The notes: generated by a model not told the origin, from the sequence alone. A stretch of DNA of 64,000 nucleotides from CAIWHR01 sp963781285 (GCA_963781285.1 CAWAFI010000005.1:186001-250000); one strand, 5' to 3'; shown: positions 33,236 to 42,239, counted from the stretch's first letter. Program-made: numbers and translations.

Positions 33236-34661
33236 GCGTCGGCTCCCCGCCGCCGGTGTCGGGCGCGAGCCCGGCAGTTACGTCGAGATGCGTCGCGATC
33301 TGCGCGTCCGACAGCCGTGTCATCTCGCTCCTCGGCAGGCCCGCGAGCAGCTTCCACCCGACCTCCATGCTTTGCTCGAGCGTGCGTGCGGCAGACTGGT
33401 TGACGAGCTTCTCCTCGAACGCGGCGCCGAACGCGAGATAGCGACGGTCCGTCTCCGCCAGACCTTCCTCGCCGACGACGCTCGCCAGCACGCGTGCCTG
33501 CACCGAGCGCGCGTAGGCGGCGTAGAGCTGCCCGGACAGGGCTGGATGGTCCGGGTGCGTGTACTTGTCTCCGGTGCCGTCCTTCATCAGCCGCGACAGG
33601 CTGGGCAGTACGTTGACCGGCGGATAGACGCCACGCCGGTCCAGGTCCCGCGACAGCACGATCTGGCCTTCGGTGATGTAGCCGGTGAGGTCGGGAATCG
33701 GATGGCCGATGTCATCGGCGGGCATCGTCAGGATCGACAGTTGGGTCAGCGTGCCGGGAAGTCCCCGGATGCAGCCGGCGCGCTCGAACAGGGTGGCGAG
33801 GTCCGAGTACATGTAGCCGGGAAAGCCCTTGCGGCTGGGAATCTCGCCCTTGCTCGACGACACCTCGCGCAGCGCCTCGGCGTAGTTCGTCATGTCGGTG
33901 AGGATCGCGAGCACGTGCTTGCCTTCGACGAAGGCGAGGTATTCGGCGGCCGTCAGCGCGAAGCGTGGCGTAAGCAGCCGCTGCGTCGACGAGTCGGACG
34001 CGAGGTTGAGGAACAGCGCGGTGCGCTCGAGCGCACCGCCCTGCTCGAGGCTGCGGCGGAAGAACTCGGCGCTGTCGTAAGGGACGCCGATGCCCGCGAA
34101 CACGATCGCAAACTCGCCGCTGGCCTTACCGACCGCCGCGTTGCCGCGCAGCCGCGCGTGACCCGCGATCTCGACGGCGAGGCGGTCGTGCGGCAACCCG
34201 CCGCCCGAGAACAGCGGCAGCTTCTGCCCGCGCACGAGGCTGTTCATCAGGTCGAGCGTCGTGACGCCCGTCTCGATGAAGTCGCGCGGCGAGGTGCGCG
34301 CCACGGGGTTGATCGGCAGCCCGTCGATGGGGTAGCGCGCGTGCGCGGCGACGGGCGGCCCGCCGTCGATGACCTGGCCTACGCCATTGAAGACGCGGCC
34401 GAGGATCGAGGGCGACAGGCCGAACGACAGCGGCTCGCCGTAGAAGCGCACGACGGTGTCGTCGAGCGAGAGGCCGGACGTCGTTTCGAGCACCTCGATC
34501 GTGATGAACTCGTCGTCGATCGCGGCGATCCGCCCCAGTCGGCCGTGCCCGTCGATGCCGCGCACTTCGACCGCGTCGCCGAGGCCCACTTCGAGCGTGC
34601 GCTTCAGGAACAGCAGCGGACCTTCGAGCCGGGTCGCGGCGCCTTCAACCGTGAGCCGCAT
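33228..34661 (-). CDS. atpB: V/A-type ATPase subunit B (non-catalytic)
   Basis: 477 residues, the usual length for V-ATPase B. It starts MRLTVEGAATRLEGPLLFLK and contains LSGRVFNGVG-type and QKLPLFSGGGLPHDRLAVEI motifs (a degenerate P-loop, as expected in the regulatory subunit). MTNYAEALREVSSSKGEIPSRKGFPGYMYSDLATLFERAG and the SLSRLMKDGTG region are highly conserved. The first 17 bases overlap the end of the A gene. Together A and B form the hexameric ATP-hydrolysing head. Confidence 0.95.
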   Translation of the reverse strand: MRLTVEGAATRLEGPLLFLKRTLEVGLGDAVEVRGIDGHGRLGRIAAIDDEFITIEVLETTSGLSLDDTVVRFYGEPLSFGLSPSILGRVFNGVGQVIDGGPPVAAHARYPIDGLPINPVARTSPRDFIETGVTTLDLMNSLVRGQKLPLFSGGGLPHDRLAVEIAGHARLRGNAAVGKASGEFAIVFAGIGVPYDSAEFFRRSLEQGGALERTALFLNLASDSSTQRLLTPRFALTAAEYLAFVEGKHVLAILTDMTNYAEALREVSSSKGEIPSRKGFPGYMYSDLATLFERAGCIRGLPGTLTQLSILTMPADDIGHPIPDLTGYITEGQIVLSRDLDRRGVYPPVNVLPSLSRLMKDGTGDKYTHPDHPALSGQLYAAYARSVQARVLASVVGEEGLAETDRRYLAFGAAFEEKLVNQSAARTLEQSMEVGWKLLAGLPRSEMTRLSDAQIATHLDVTAGLAPDTGGGEPTRA

Positions 34662-36411
34662 CGCTGCCTTCCTGCACGTGGACGAGATCGGCGAACTCGC
34701 GCTCCATCCTGGCCTCGAGCTCGGCGATACGCCCGACTTCGCTGTCCCGGATTTCCTCGCCCATCCGCTGCAGCGACCGCATGCAGGCGAGCTGCACGAT
34801 CCGATCCGGTGCTGCGCCGGCGCTGACTGCATTCTCGGCCAGGTCCATGAACCGACCGAGGAGCCGCATCATCGCGCCCTGCCGGCCCGGGCTGCAGACG
34901 CGGTCGACCTCGGACAGCGCCGACTGACGCAGGAAAGCCTCGTTGACGAGATTGGCGCAGAGCAGCGTCAGTTGCTGGCGCACCGGAAGGGCATCCTTGC
35001 CGATGATTCGCGCCATCCTTTCGAGCCGGGCCTCGTCGTCGAGGAGCGCGAGAAACCTCCGGCGTAACGACAGCCATTGACTGTTGCCCTGCTCGGTCCA
35101 CCATGGCGCGAACGTCGCCGCGTCCTCCGCGTACGACAGCAGTGGATGGATCGCCGGGTAGAAGCGCGCCTGCGCCCGCTTGACGTCGAGTGCCCAGAAC
35201 GCCTTGACGTAGCGCTTCGTGTGGCTCGTCACGGGTTCGGAGAAGTCGCCCGACGGTGGGCTGATCGCGCCGATCACGGTCACCGATCCCGTGCCGCCGG
35301 CGAGCGGCTCGACGATCGCCGCGCGCTCGTAGAAATCGGCGATTCGCGAGGACAGGTACGCAGGATAGCCGCCTTCGCCTGGCAGCTCGCCGAAACGCCC
35401 CGAAACCTCGCGCAGCGCTTCGGCCCAGCGTGACGTCGAATCGGCCATCAGCGCGACGTGGAGCCCCTGGTCGCGGAAATATTCGGCGACGGTGATCGCG
35501 CAGTAGATCGATGCCTCGCGCGCCGCGACCGGCATGTTCGACGTGTTGGCGATGATCACCGTGCGCTCCATCAGCGGCGCGCCGGTCCTGAGGTCGGTAA
35601 GCTGCGGGAACTCGTTCAGGACGCCCGCCATCTCGTTGCCGCGCTCCCCGCAGCCGAGATAAACGATCACGTCGGCATTGCACCCTTTCGCGAGCGCTTC
35701 GAGCAGCACCGTCTTCCCCGTGCCGAAGCCGCCGGGAACCGCCGCCTTGCCGCCAAGCGCGATCGGGAACAGGCAGTCGATGATGCGCTGGCCGGTGACG
35801 AGCGGATTGTGCGCCGGGAACCGCCGGGCGACGGGACGGGGCACGCGCACGGGCCAGTCGTGGCGCATGCTCAACGCGGTTTCGTTGCCGTCACTCGTGC
35901 GCACCGTGCATACGGTCGCATCCTCGCGGCGATCGCCGACCGCGACAACCGAGGTCACGATGCCCTCGACGTGCGGCGGCGCGAGGCAGGCCTGCGCGCG
36001 CCCCGTCTGGCCTGTCGCGTCGCCGATGATCGCGCCGGGCGAAAGCGTGTCGCCGGGCTTTACGCGGGGCGTGAAAGCGAAGGTGCCCGGCTCAGCCCGG
36101 TGCAGACCAGGTTGCACGAACGATGACCCGGTTCCCGACAACGGCCGCAGCAGTCCATCGAAGATGTTGCCGAGCAGACCGGGGCCAAGCGGGATTGCCA
36201 GCGGCCGTCCGGTCCCGGCGATCTCGGTGCCGGGCCGGAAGCCGGTCGTATCCTCGTAGACCTGAACGACGATCTCGTTGCCGTCGATGCGCACGACCTC
36301 GCCGAGAAGCGCCTTCGGTCCCACCCGAACCGCCTCGCGCATTGCGAAGGGCCCCTCGACGATCGCGCGCAGCACCGGGCCGCTGATCCAGCGGATCTTC
36401 GCCCGAGTCAT
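34645..36411 (-). CDS. atpA: V/A-type ATPase catalytic subunit A
   Basis: 588 residues, close to the A-subunit length of 580-600. It begins MTRAKIRWISGPVLRAIVEG. Walker A is GGFGTGKTVLLEALAKG near residue 230. The V/A-specific non-homologous region after YEDTTGF (PGDTLSPGAIIGDATGQTG) is present, as are ERGNEMAGVLNEFP and the DSTSRWAEALREVSGRFGELPGEGGYPAYLSSR motif. An A subunit with the insert and B/D/E/F/K/I partners identifies a V/A-type, not an F-type, enzyme. It overlaps subunit E by four bases. Confidence 0.96.
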   Translation of the reverse strand: MTRAKIRWISGPVLRAIVEGPFAMREAVRVGPKALLGEVVRIDGNEIVVQVYEDTTGFRPGTEIAGTGRPLAIPLGPGLLGNIFDGLLRPLSGTGSSFVQPGLHRAEPGTFAFTPRVKPGDTLSPGAIIGDATGQTGRAQACLAPPHVEGIVTSVVAVGDRREDATVCTVRTSDGNETALSMRHDWPVRVPRPVARRFPAHNPLVTGQRIIDCLFPIALGGKAAVPGGFGTGKTVLLEALAKGCNADVIVYLGCGERGNEMAGVLNEFPQLTDLRTGAPLMERTVIIANTSNMPVAAREASIYCAITVAEYFRDQGLHVALMADSTSRWAEALREVSGRFGELPGEGGYPAYLSSRIADFYERAAIVEPLAGGTGSVTVIGAISPPSGDFSEPVTSHTKRYVKAFWALDVKRAQARFYPAIHPLLSYAEDAATFAPWWTEQGNSQWLSLRRRFLALLDDEARLERMARIIGKDALPVRQQLTLLCANLVNEAFLRQSALSEVDRVCSPGRQGAMMRLLGRFMDLAENAVSAGAAPDRIVQLACMRSLQRMGEEIRDSEVGRIAELEARMEREFADLVHVQEGSDAAHG

Positions 36412-37034
36412 GCGGCGGCCTCCGCGCCTTCCCCCTCGAGTTCGTCGAGCAACATCGCACCGATCTCCGCGCGATCGGCGAGAAGACCTTCCTGCGTCCC
36501 GTCGATGACGTTGCCGTCGGCGGCGATTTTCAGCCCCGCGCGCAGCGACGGGTCGGACACGAAGGCCGGGGCTGTGCCGAGCGCGGAACCGAGTTCGCGC
36601 GCGAGCGCATCGCGCTCGGCCGGCGGCCAGTCGGCCGCGTGCACGATTCGCCATGCGCGCTTCGGCAGCACGGCGCGCGCGCTGTTCGTCACCCGGTCGA
36701 CCCACATGCGGCGGGCGGCGGGATCGGTCCAGCACGCGAGGAGCGCGGCCGGAAGTCTTTGCCAGCCGGCCGCGAGAAATGCGGCCGCACGCTGCTGCTG
36801 GGCGAGACGCTGCCGCGTTTGCAGGTTCGCGCGCGCCGCGGCAATGCGGCCGTCCCTCCGCTGGCGTTCCTCTGCGAAAGCCTCGCGCATCCGCGACCGC
36901 GCTTCGGCGTGCGCCTGCAGCAGCAGTGCGTCGGCGCGCGCCTTTGCCTCGCCGAGAATCGCTTCGCACTTGCGCGCCCGGTCGGCCTCGACGAGATCCA
37001 GCAGCGCCTGCACTTGACGATCCAGCGGCACCAT
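36408..37034 (-). CDS. atpE: V/A-type ATPase subunit E (peripheral stalk)
   Basis: 208 residues. A long helical, Ala/Arg/Glu-rich N-terminal half (LGEAKARADALLLQAHAEARSRMREAFAEERQRR) is followed by a globular C-terminal part. This is the plan of V-type subunit E, which pairs with G/H as the peripheral stalk. Identification rests on gene position between F and A and on the coiled-coil composition; sequence conservation in this subunit is weak. Confidence 0.8.
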   Translation of the reverse strand: MVPLDRQVQALLDLVEADRARKCEAILGEAKARADALLLQAHAEARSRMREAFAEERQRRDGRIAAARANLQTRQRLAQQQRAAAFLAAGWQRLPAALLACWTDPAARRMWVDRVTNSARAVLPKRAWRIVHAADWPPAERDALARELGSALGTAPAFVSDPSLRAGLKIAADGNVIDGTQEGLLADRAEIGAMLLDELEGEGAEAAA

Positions 37035-37330
37035 CAGCCCTCCAGCCCGAGCTGGCGGCGGAGCCTCGCTGCGACATCCGGAACCGGCGCCTGGCCCCGC
37101 AGGTCGGGGACGATCAGCGTGAGGGGCAGCAGCGTCGCCAGGGCCGTCCGCATCTGGGCTTCGGGGATGTGTGCGGCCACCGCTGCCGAAACGAGCACGA
37201 GGGACGCGTCGGCGCGAGCGGATACCAGCGCCGCCGCCTCGTCGCCGGCATCCGGTGTCCGGACGCGGACGCCGGCGAGCCGATAGCCCGCCGCGCTGAC
37301 TTCGTCGCCGAGGTAGATGGCTACGGTCAT
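37034..37330 (-). CDS. atpF: V/A-type ATPase subunit F
   Basis: 98 residues. The small Rossmann-like fold starts MTVAIYLGDEVSAAGYRLAGVRV, the characteristic opening of V/A subunit F (GDxxxxxGFRLAG). A second strand SLVLVSAAVAAHIPEAQM and LTLIVPDLRG follow. It binds subunit D in the rotor. Start and stop are abutted to both neighbours, so the genes are tightly coupled. Confidence 0.9.
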   Translation of the reverse strand: MTVAIYLGDEVSAAGYRLAGVRVRTPDAGDEAAALVSARADASLVLVSAAVAAHIPEAQMRTALATLLPLTLIVPDLRGQAPVPDVAARLRRQLGLEG

Positions 37331-37683
37331 CAGGTCAGCTTGTTCAGGATCAGGATCGACACGATGAGTCCATAGATGGCGATACCCTCGGCGAGCCCGA
37401 CGAAGATCAGCAGCCGGCCGAAGAGCTCGGGCTTCTCGGCCAGCGTGCCGATCGCCGCGGTGCCGACCTTCCCCACCGCGAATCCGGCGCCGAGCGACGA
37501 CATCCCCGTCGCCAGCGCCGCGCCGAGCAGGCCCCAGCTCCAGGCCTCGGTGCTGATGCCGATCGCCGGGCCGGCGGTCGCCGCGAGTGCCGCCGGGGCA
37601 GCCACGAGCGCCACGGTCGCAACGACGGAGAGCGCCGCCGCGAGCACGACCAGCGCGGTCACGAATTTGTGCGAAGGTTTCAT
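37330..37683 (-). CDS. atpK: V/A-type ATPase subunit K (proteolipid ring)
   Basis: 117 residues. A hydrophobic N-terminal segment, possibly a signal or extra helix (VTALVVLAAALSVVATVALVAA), is followed by the conserved hairpin WGLLGAALATGMSSLGAGFAVGKVGTAAIGTLAEKPELFG and LLIFVGLAEGIAIYGLIVSILIL. The ion-binding Glu lies in GLAEGIAIYG. The Gln and Thr ligands that mark Na+-type rings are not evident, so proton coupling is more likely. It is a single-hairpin subunit, unlike the duplicated K of Enterococcus. Confidence 0.92.
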   Translation of the reverse strand: MKPSHKFVTALVVLAAALSVVATVALVAAPAALAATAGPAIGISTEAWSWGLLGAALATGMSSLGAGFAVGKVGTAAIGTLAEKPELFGRLLIFVGLAEGIAIYGLIVSILILNKLT

Positions 37684-39512
37684 CAGGTCTTCTCCTGCGG
37701 GGTGGAAGGTGGCGCGGGCAGCGGACGGAAAATCCGGCCTTCGGCTGTCAGAAACCGGGTGAAGAATTCGAACAGCACGAGGCGAGTCGTCTGGATCGAG
37801 ACGACCATCGTCTCCAGCACCAGCACGACCGCGTTGCCGACGAGGAGCACCAGCGCCTTGGCGATGACATTGCCGCTCGCGTCCATCAGCGCGACGATCG
37901 CCGACGAGAGCCCCGCGTGCGCGAGCGCGAACGCGCCAACCCGCACGAACGACAGCGTGTTGATCAGGATCTGCACCAACCGCTCGACCAGCTCGGCGAC
38001 CGCCGTCAGCGCGGCGCCGGGGCGGCGCGCATGCAGCGCGTGCCCGAGGCAGAAGACGATTGCGCCCGTGCCGGCCACGACGAATCCACGAGAATCGACG
38101 AAACCGGCAAGGATGCCGAGATAGGCGATGATGTAACCGGCGTCAGTCGTGAGCCAGGTCGTGAGCTCGCCGCGCCACCAGGCCTCGAGCGCGTTCAGCG
38201 CGAGGCCGATCGTCAGCAGCACCGCGCCGCCGACGAGCGGCACGACGAGGATCGTCAGCGGGTGGTCGAGCGGCACGATCCAGAACGCGGGAATCGCGTG
38301 GACACTGAAGGCGCTCCCGAACAGCAGGCCGAACACCGCGGCGGCCAGCCCCCCGGCGACGAACAGCCGCGCGATCGGAAACCGCTGCCGAAGCGCGAAT
38401 CCAATCGCCGCGATGATCAGCCCCTGACCGACGTCGCCGAACATGTACCCGAACATCAGCGGCACGGCGATGGCAAGCAGCACGCTGGGATCGGCCTCGT
38501 TGCGCGACGGCATGCCGATCGCGCGACTGAAGATCTCGAACGGCCGCGCCCACAGCGGATTGGCGAGCAGCAGCGGCGCCTTCGCGCCCGGCGCCGGCGG
38601 CGGGAAATGCAGCAGCGCGCGGGCGCCTGAGGACTCGAGCGCCGCCGCGATCATGCGGCCACCGAAGTCGCTGGTCCAGCCCGTGATCCAGCAGAAGAGA
38701 TCGCCCGACTCGAGCGCGCGGACGTTCTGGAGTACCCATTGCAGGCGGTTCGCGTCGCCGAGCGCCGTGTACAGGTCGTGCTTCGCGTGCAGCGCGACGA
38801 GCGCGGCCCGCAGCCGCTGTTCCTCGCGGTCGAGCGTTTCCAGCCGCGGCACGATGTAACGCTCGGTCTCGCCGGCGTCGGCCTTGAGCCATGGCGGCGC
38901 GTCGTAGACGTGGCCCTTGAGGAGAGCCGCCTGCTGCGCCAGCGACTGGACATCGTCGGACGCGCCGACGGTCAGCGCGGCGAGGGCGCAGAGCATCGTC
39001 CCATCGAGATCGACCGAGCGCGTCAGCGTTCCCGGCGGCAGCTCGGGCTCGCTGTCGGGCGGAAACACGAAGAGTCGTGCGTGCAGCACGGGGCCGGCGC
39101 CGGCGACGCGCGCGAAATCGATGACGGACTCGCCGATCGTGGCCAGCACGCGCCGCCACAGAAGGATCTCGGTACGCTCGTTCGTGCAGCGCTGCAACTG
39201 CTGGATCACCGGCTCCGCGTCCTCCGCCCAGGCGCGCAGGTGCGAGAGGCTGCGAGCCAAGGTCGTCGCCGGCGGCTCGGGAAACGGCGACGACACGTGC
39301 CCGCTCCGTGGCCAGTACGCGCGGTAGCGCAGCGACAGGTCCGAGAACTGGGACAGCTGCGGGCGCAAGTCGGCCAGAGCCGCCGGTAGCACGGCGCTCC
39401 CACGCGCTTCCAGCTCGACCGCGCCCGTCGTCGCCAGTGCCTCGAGCGCGAGTGTCGCGTCGTCGCGCGCGGCGAGGACCTCGAACCAGCTGGCGGGCCG
39501 CGGGCGGATCAT
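37683..39512 (-). CDS. atpI: V/A-type ATPase subunit I (membrane stator)
   Basis: 609 residues. The N-terminal half is soluble and helical (to about residue 320). The C-terminal half has seven or so membrane helices, starting near PLMFGYMFGDVGQGLIIAAIGFAL, the hallmark FGxxFGDxGQG motif of subunit I/a. The essential Arg is probably in the SFVRVGAFALAHAGLSSAI helix, next to the E-glutamate of K. The ATG at 39512 overlaps the end of subunit C. It forms the ion half-channels. Confidence 0.92.
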   Translation of the reverse strand: MIRPRPASWFEVLAARDDATLALEALATTGAVELEARGSAVLPAALADLRPQLSQFSDLSLRYRAYWPRSGHVSSPFPEPPATTLARSLSHLRAWAEDAEPVIQQLQRCTNERTEILLWRRVLATIGESVIDFARVAGAGPVLHARLFVFPPDSEPELPPGTLTRSVDLDGTMLCALAALTVGASDDVQSLAQQAALLKGHVYDAPPWLKADAGETERYIVPRLETLDREEQRLRAALVALHAKHDLYTALGDANRLQWVLQNVRALESGDLFCWITGWTSDFGGRMIAAALESSGARALLHFPPPAPGAKAPLLLANPLWARPFEIFSRAIGMPSRNEADPSVLLAIAVPLMFGYMFGDVGQGLIIAAIGFALRQRFPIARLFVAGGLAAAVFGLLFGSAFSVHAIPAFWIVPLDHPLTILVVPLVGGAVLLTIGLALNALEAWWRGELTTWLTTDAGYIIAYLGILAGFVDSRGFVVAGTGAIVFCLGHALHARRPGAALTAVAELVERLVQILINTLSFVRVGAFALAHAGLSSAIVALMDASGNVIAKALVLLVGNAVVLVLETMVVSIQTTRLVLFEFFTRFLTAEGRIFRPLPAPPSTPQEKT

Positions 39513-40276
39513 GCGGTGCCGGCGAGCGGCAGGCCGGGGAATGCCGCCCGGCGCAGAAGTTCGCCCCGCAGCCGCTCGAGATCGAGTGCGAGCTGCGCGA
39601 GAAAGACGAAGGGCGCCGCCGGGTCGAGCATCGCGCGCCGGAAGAGCAGGGTAAGCCGTGCCTGCAGGGCGCGACGCAACGCGGCGCCGTCGCGCAGCGA
39701 AGGGTCGCGGACGGCCGAAAGCTGCACCGCGAGCGCGCGACCCACATCGCGCAGCAGCGCAATGTCGTCGTCGCCGCATCGTGGCAGTCGGCGCTGGAAT
39801 TCGGATCGCCACCAGCGGGCCGCGCGGTCGGGATCGGCCCACACCATGGCAAGCGGCGCGAGCGGTCCTCCCACCGGCGTGGCGCCGAACCCCGCCGACT
39901 CGCGCTCGACGAGATCACGGTAAACCGGGTCTTCGCGCATCCACGGCAACACCGCGCCGCCACGCGCCAGATGCTGGATCACCGACAGGTCGATCACGAC
40001 GGCGCACCAGCGGACTGCCGGCTGCCACTCGTCGGGCACCCACGAGGCGACTTCGCGGACGAGATCGCGCCAGCGGTCCCGCAGCAGCGCTTCGATGCGG
40101 TGCGGCGTCGAGGTTGCGTCGATTCCAGTCATCCAGTCGCGGAACGGCGACATTCGCGCTGCATCGATCAGCGCCGGGAATTCGCGCGCGTGTTCGAGCC
40201 GTCGCCACGCAAGCTCATCCGGACGCGCACCGTACCGTGCCGAGAGTCTCGCCTGCGCGTACTCGAGGCTGCCCAT
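39509..40276 (-). CDS. atpC: V/A-type ATPase subunit C-like protein
   Basis: 255 residues, somewhat short for V/A subunit C/d (about 320-330). It begins MGSLEYAQARLSARYGARPDELAWRRLEHAREFPALIDAAR, like the AtpC/NtpC N-terminus. A mostly helical, Arg-rich body follows. Placement between the stalk subunit and subunit I supports the call, because motif conservation is low. In the complex it forms the socket joining the rotor shaft to the K ring. It begins 6 bases after the stop of the stalk gene. Confidence 0.75.
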   Translation of the reverse strand: MGSLEYAQARLSARYGARPDELAWRRLEHAREFPALIDAARMSPFRDWMTGIDATSTPHRIEALLRDRWRDLVREVASWVPDEWQPAVRWCAVVIDLSVIQHLARGGAVLPWMREDPVYRDLVERESAGFGATPVGGPLAPLAMVWADPDRAARWWRSEFQRRLPRCGDDDIALLRDVGRALAVQLSAVRDPSLRDGAALRRALQARLTLLFRRAMLDPAAPFVFLAQLALDLERLRGELLRRAAFPGLPLAGTA

Positions 40277-40281
40277 GGCGG

Positions 40282-40632
40282 TCAGCGTCCGGAGCCGGTG
40301 AGGCGCTTGGCGAGCGCCACGACGGCGACATCGAGTCGGGCGAGTTCGTCGGATTCGAGCTGGTGGCGCACATCGGCCTCGGCGGCGGCGGCGTCGAGTG
40401 CGGCGACCTGCGTCGAGGCGTCACGCTCGAACGCGGCGCGCACGGCACGAATCCTCGACTCGCTGCGCAAGGCGACCGCGCGCGCGGCCGCGCGAGCGTC
40501 CTCGACCATCGCAACTGCGGTTGCTTCGGTCGCGGCAATGGCATCGCGCGCGGCGTGCTCGGCGTCGAGAACGCACACGATCGCGGCGTCGACGGCGGCG
40601 GGGGGCGGGAGTTGGTCGCTGATCGTCGTCAC
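40282..40632 (-). CDS. V/A-type ATPase subunit G/H-like stalk protein
   Basis: About 116 residues from GTG 40632 (VTTISDQLPPPAAVD), which follows GGAAG at the proper spacing; a longer open frame to 40788 has no support. The product is an Ala/Glu/Arg-rich single helix (DAEHAARDAIAATEATAVAMVEDARAAARAVALRSESRIRAVR), as expected for subunit G/H, the partner of E in the peripheral stalk. It is the first gene of the ATPase operon. Upstream is the Fnr-like site at 40768-40781, in the divergent region shared with the hydrogenase. Confidence 0.7.
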   Translation of the reverse strand: MTTISDQLPPPAAVDAAIVCVLDAEHAARDAIAATEATAVAMVEDARAAARAVALRSESRIRAVRAAFERDASTQVAALDAAAAEADVRHQLESDELARLDVAVVALAKRLTGSGR

Positions 40633-40767
40633 GGCGCTCTTCCGTGTGCCGCGGTGCCGACAGCTCCCTTGGGCCCCGCGCGCAGGCCGTCGCGCCGCCA
40701 CATCGCGTCCACCGGCGCGGACACGACCTCCAGTTGTGAATGATGCGACCGACATGCGGCCCCGGGA

Positions 40768-40781
40768 TTGATCTGCGTCAG
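40768..40781 (-). promoter_or_regulatory. Crp/Fnr-family palindrome TTGATCTGCGTCAG
   Basis: Nine of ten consensus positions match; the final A is G. It lies 136 bases upstream of the first ATPase gene. A class II position would place transcription start near 40733. It shares its N4 spacer with the site upstream of the DksA gene. Confidence 0.5.
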
Positions 40782-41016
40782 CCGGCACTGGAATAGCCGT
40801 CGAGCTCGTCGGGAAGCAAGCCGGGAATCCGCCGCCTCAACGCGGCTCAACACGATCGGCTCCGCCCGCCTCGTCGCAGGTTGAAGTGCTTGGCGAAGCA
40901 TGCGCGCGGTGTGTGCAGGTGTTACATCACTCGTTACAGGCGGCGGACTCTGCAGCCGCGCCTTCGTTCGTGCTTTCGTTCGCAATAAATCTACGGTCCG
41001 CGCGCGCGCAGAGGTC

Positions 41017-41030
41017 TTGATCCACGTCAA
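41017..41030 (+). promoter_or_regulatory. Crp/Fnr-family palindrome TTGATCCACGTCAA upstream of hoxK
   Basis: TTGAT-N4-GTCAA centred at 41023.5. A -10-like TTCTAAATAC stretch at 41051-41060 would put transcription start near 41065, so the box would be at about -41.5. It lies 109 bases before hoxK and suggests low-oxygen induction of the hydrogenase. Confidence 0.6.
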
Positions 41031-41138
41031 TCGAGAGCATGCGCAACCGGTTCTAAATACGTTCGTTGCATTGGATTCGCGTACGTCGCGCGTGCCCCGA
41101 TTGCACGAGAGGCGGGGCACGTTTCCAGGAGGCGCCAA

Positions 41139-42239
41139 ATGTTCGAGACCTATTATGAAACGATGCGCCGGCAGGGCATCTCGCGCCGGAGCTTTTTGAA
41201 GTTCTGCAGCCTGACGGCTGCATCGCTCGGACTGGGCGACGCCGGCGCACAGCAGATCGCGCAAGCGATGCAGACGAAGCCGCGCACGCCGGTGATCTGG
41301 CTCGAGGGCCTGGAGTGCACGTGCTGCAGCGAGTCGTTCATCCGCTCGGCGCACCCGCTCGCGAAAGACGTCGTGCTCTCGATGCTGTCGCTCGACTACC
41401 ACATGACGCTCTCCGCGGCGGCGGGCGCGCAACTGCGCGAGAACGCGCACGAGACGATCGCGAAGCACAAGGGCAACTACATTCTCGCCGTCGAAGGCAA
41501 TCCGCCGCTCAACGAAGACGGCATGTACTGCATCTACTACGGCCGCCCGTTCGTCGATGTGCTGCGCGAATACGCGAAGGACGCGAAGGCGATCGTGTCA
41601 TGGGGGAGTTGCGCGTCGTGGGGTTGCATCCAGGCGGCGAAGCCGAACCCGACGCGGGCCACGCCGATCCACAAGGTGATCACCGACAAGCCGATCATCA
41701 AGGTGCCGGGTTGTCCGCCGATCGCCGAGGTGATGACCGGTGTGGTCACCTACATCCTGACCTTCGACCGGTTGCCCGATCTCGACGCGCAGGGCCGCCC
41801 GAAGATGTTCTATAGCCAGCGCGTGCACGACAAGTGCTACCGGCGGCCGAATTTCGACGCCGGCCAGTTTGCCGAAACCTTCGACGACGCGGGCGCCCGC
41901 CAGGGCTACTGCCTGTACAAGCTGGGCTGCAAGGGCCCGGTGACCTACAACGCGTGCTCGGCGCTGCGCTGGAACGAGGGGCTGTCGTTCCCGATCCAGT
42001 CCGGGCACGGCTGCATCGGCTGCTCCGAGGACGCGTTCTGGGACAAGGGCTCGTTCTACGATCACCTGACCACGGTCAAGGTACCGGGCATCGCCGGTGT
42101 CGAGGGCACGGCCGATCGCATCGGCCTGACTGCGCTGGCTGCCGCCGGCGCGGCCGTCGCGGCGCACGCCGCGGTGAGCGCCATCAAGCAGGCGCGCAGC
42201 AAGACACGCAACGACAAGCTGAGCGAGGTGAAGGAGTAA
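41139..42239 (+). CDS. hoxK: [NiFe] hydrogenase small subunit, O2-tolerant membrane-bound type
   Basis: Electron-transfer subunit with three Fe-S clusters, exported folded by the Tat pathway. 366 residues. The twin-arginine motif SRRSFLKF is at residues 15-22. The proximal-cluster motif ECTCCSESF has Cys60, Cys62 and Cys63, and a further Cys163 follows in GSCASWGCIQAA. The two extra cysteines (62 and 163) are the mark of the six-Cys [4Fe-3S] cluster of O2-tolerant group 1d enzymes. C-terminal GCIGCSEDAFWD belongs to the medial/distal cluster region. A C-terminal hydrophobic helix (LTALAAAGAAVAAHAAVSAI) anchors the protein in the membrane. AGGAGG precedes the ATG. It begins the hox operon. Confidence 0.97.
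   Translation: MFETYYETMRRQGISRRSFLKFCSLTAASLGLGDAGAQQIAQAMQTKPRTPVIWLEGLECTCCSESFIRSAHPLAKDVVLSMLSLDYHMTLSAAAGAQLRENAHETIAKHKGNYILAVEGNPPLNEDGMYCIYYGRPFVDVLREYAKDAKAIVSWGSCASWGCIQAAKPNPTRATPIHKVITDKPIIKVPGCPPIAEVMTGVVTYILTFDRLPDLDAQGRPKMFYSQRVHDKCYRRPNFDAGQFAETFDDAGARQGYCLYKLGCKGPVTYNACSALRWNEGLSFPIQSGHGCIGCSEDAFWDKGSFYDHLTTVKVPGIAGVEGTADRIGLTALAAAGAAVAAHAAVSAIKQARSKTRNDKLSEVKE

Larger units (their letters stand above)
40633..41138. other. Divergent regulatory region between the ATPase and hydrogenase operons
   Basis: 506 bases with no convincing gene. It contains two Fnr-like boxes facing opposite operons (40768-40781 and 41017-41030). Between them is a direct repeat, GTTACA-N6-GTTACA, at about 40920-40937, near which no promoter was resolved. 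Confidence 0.55.
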
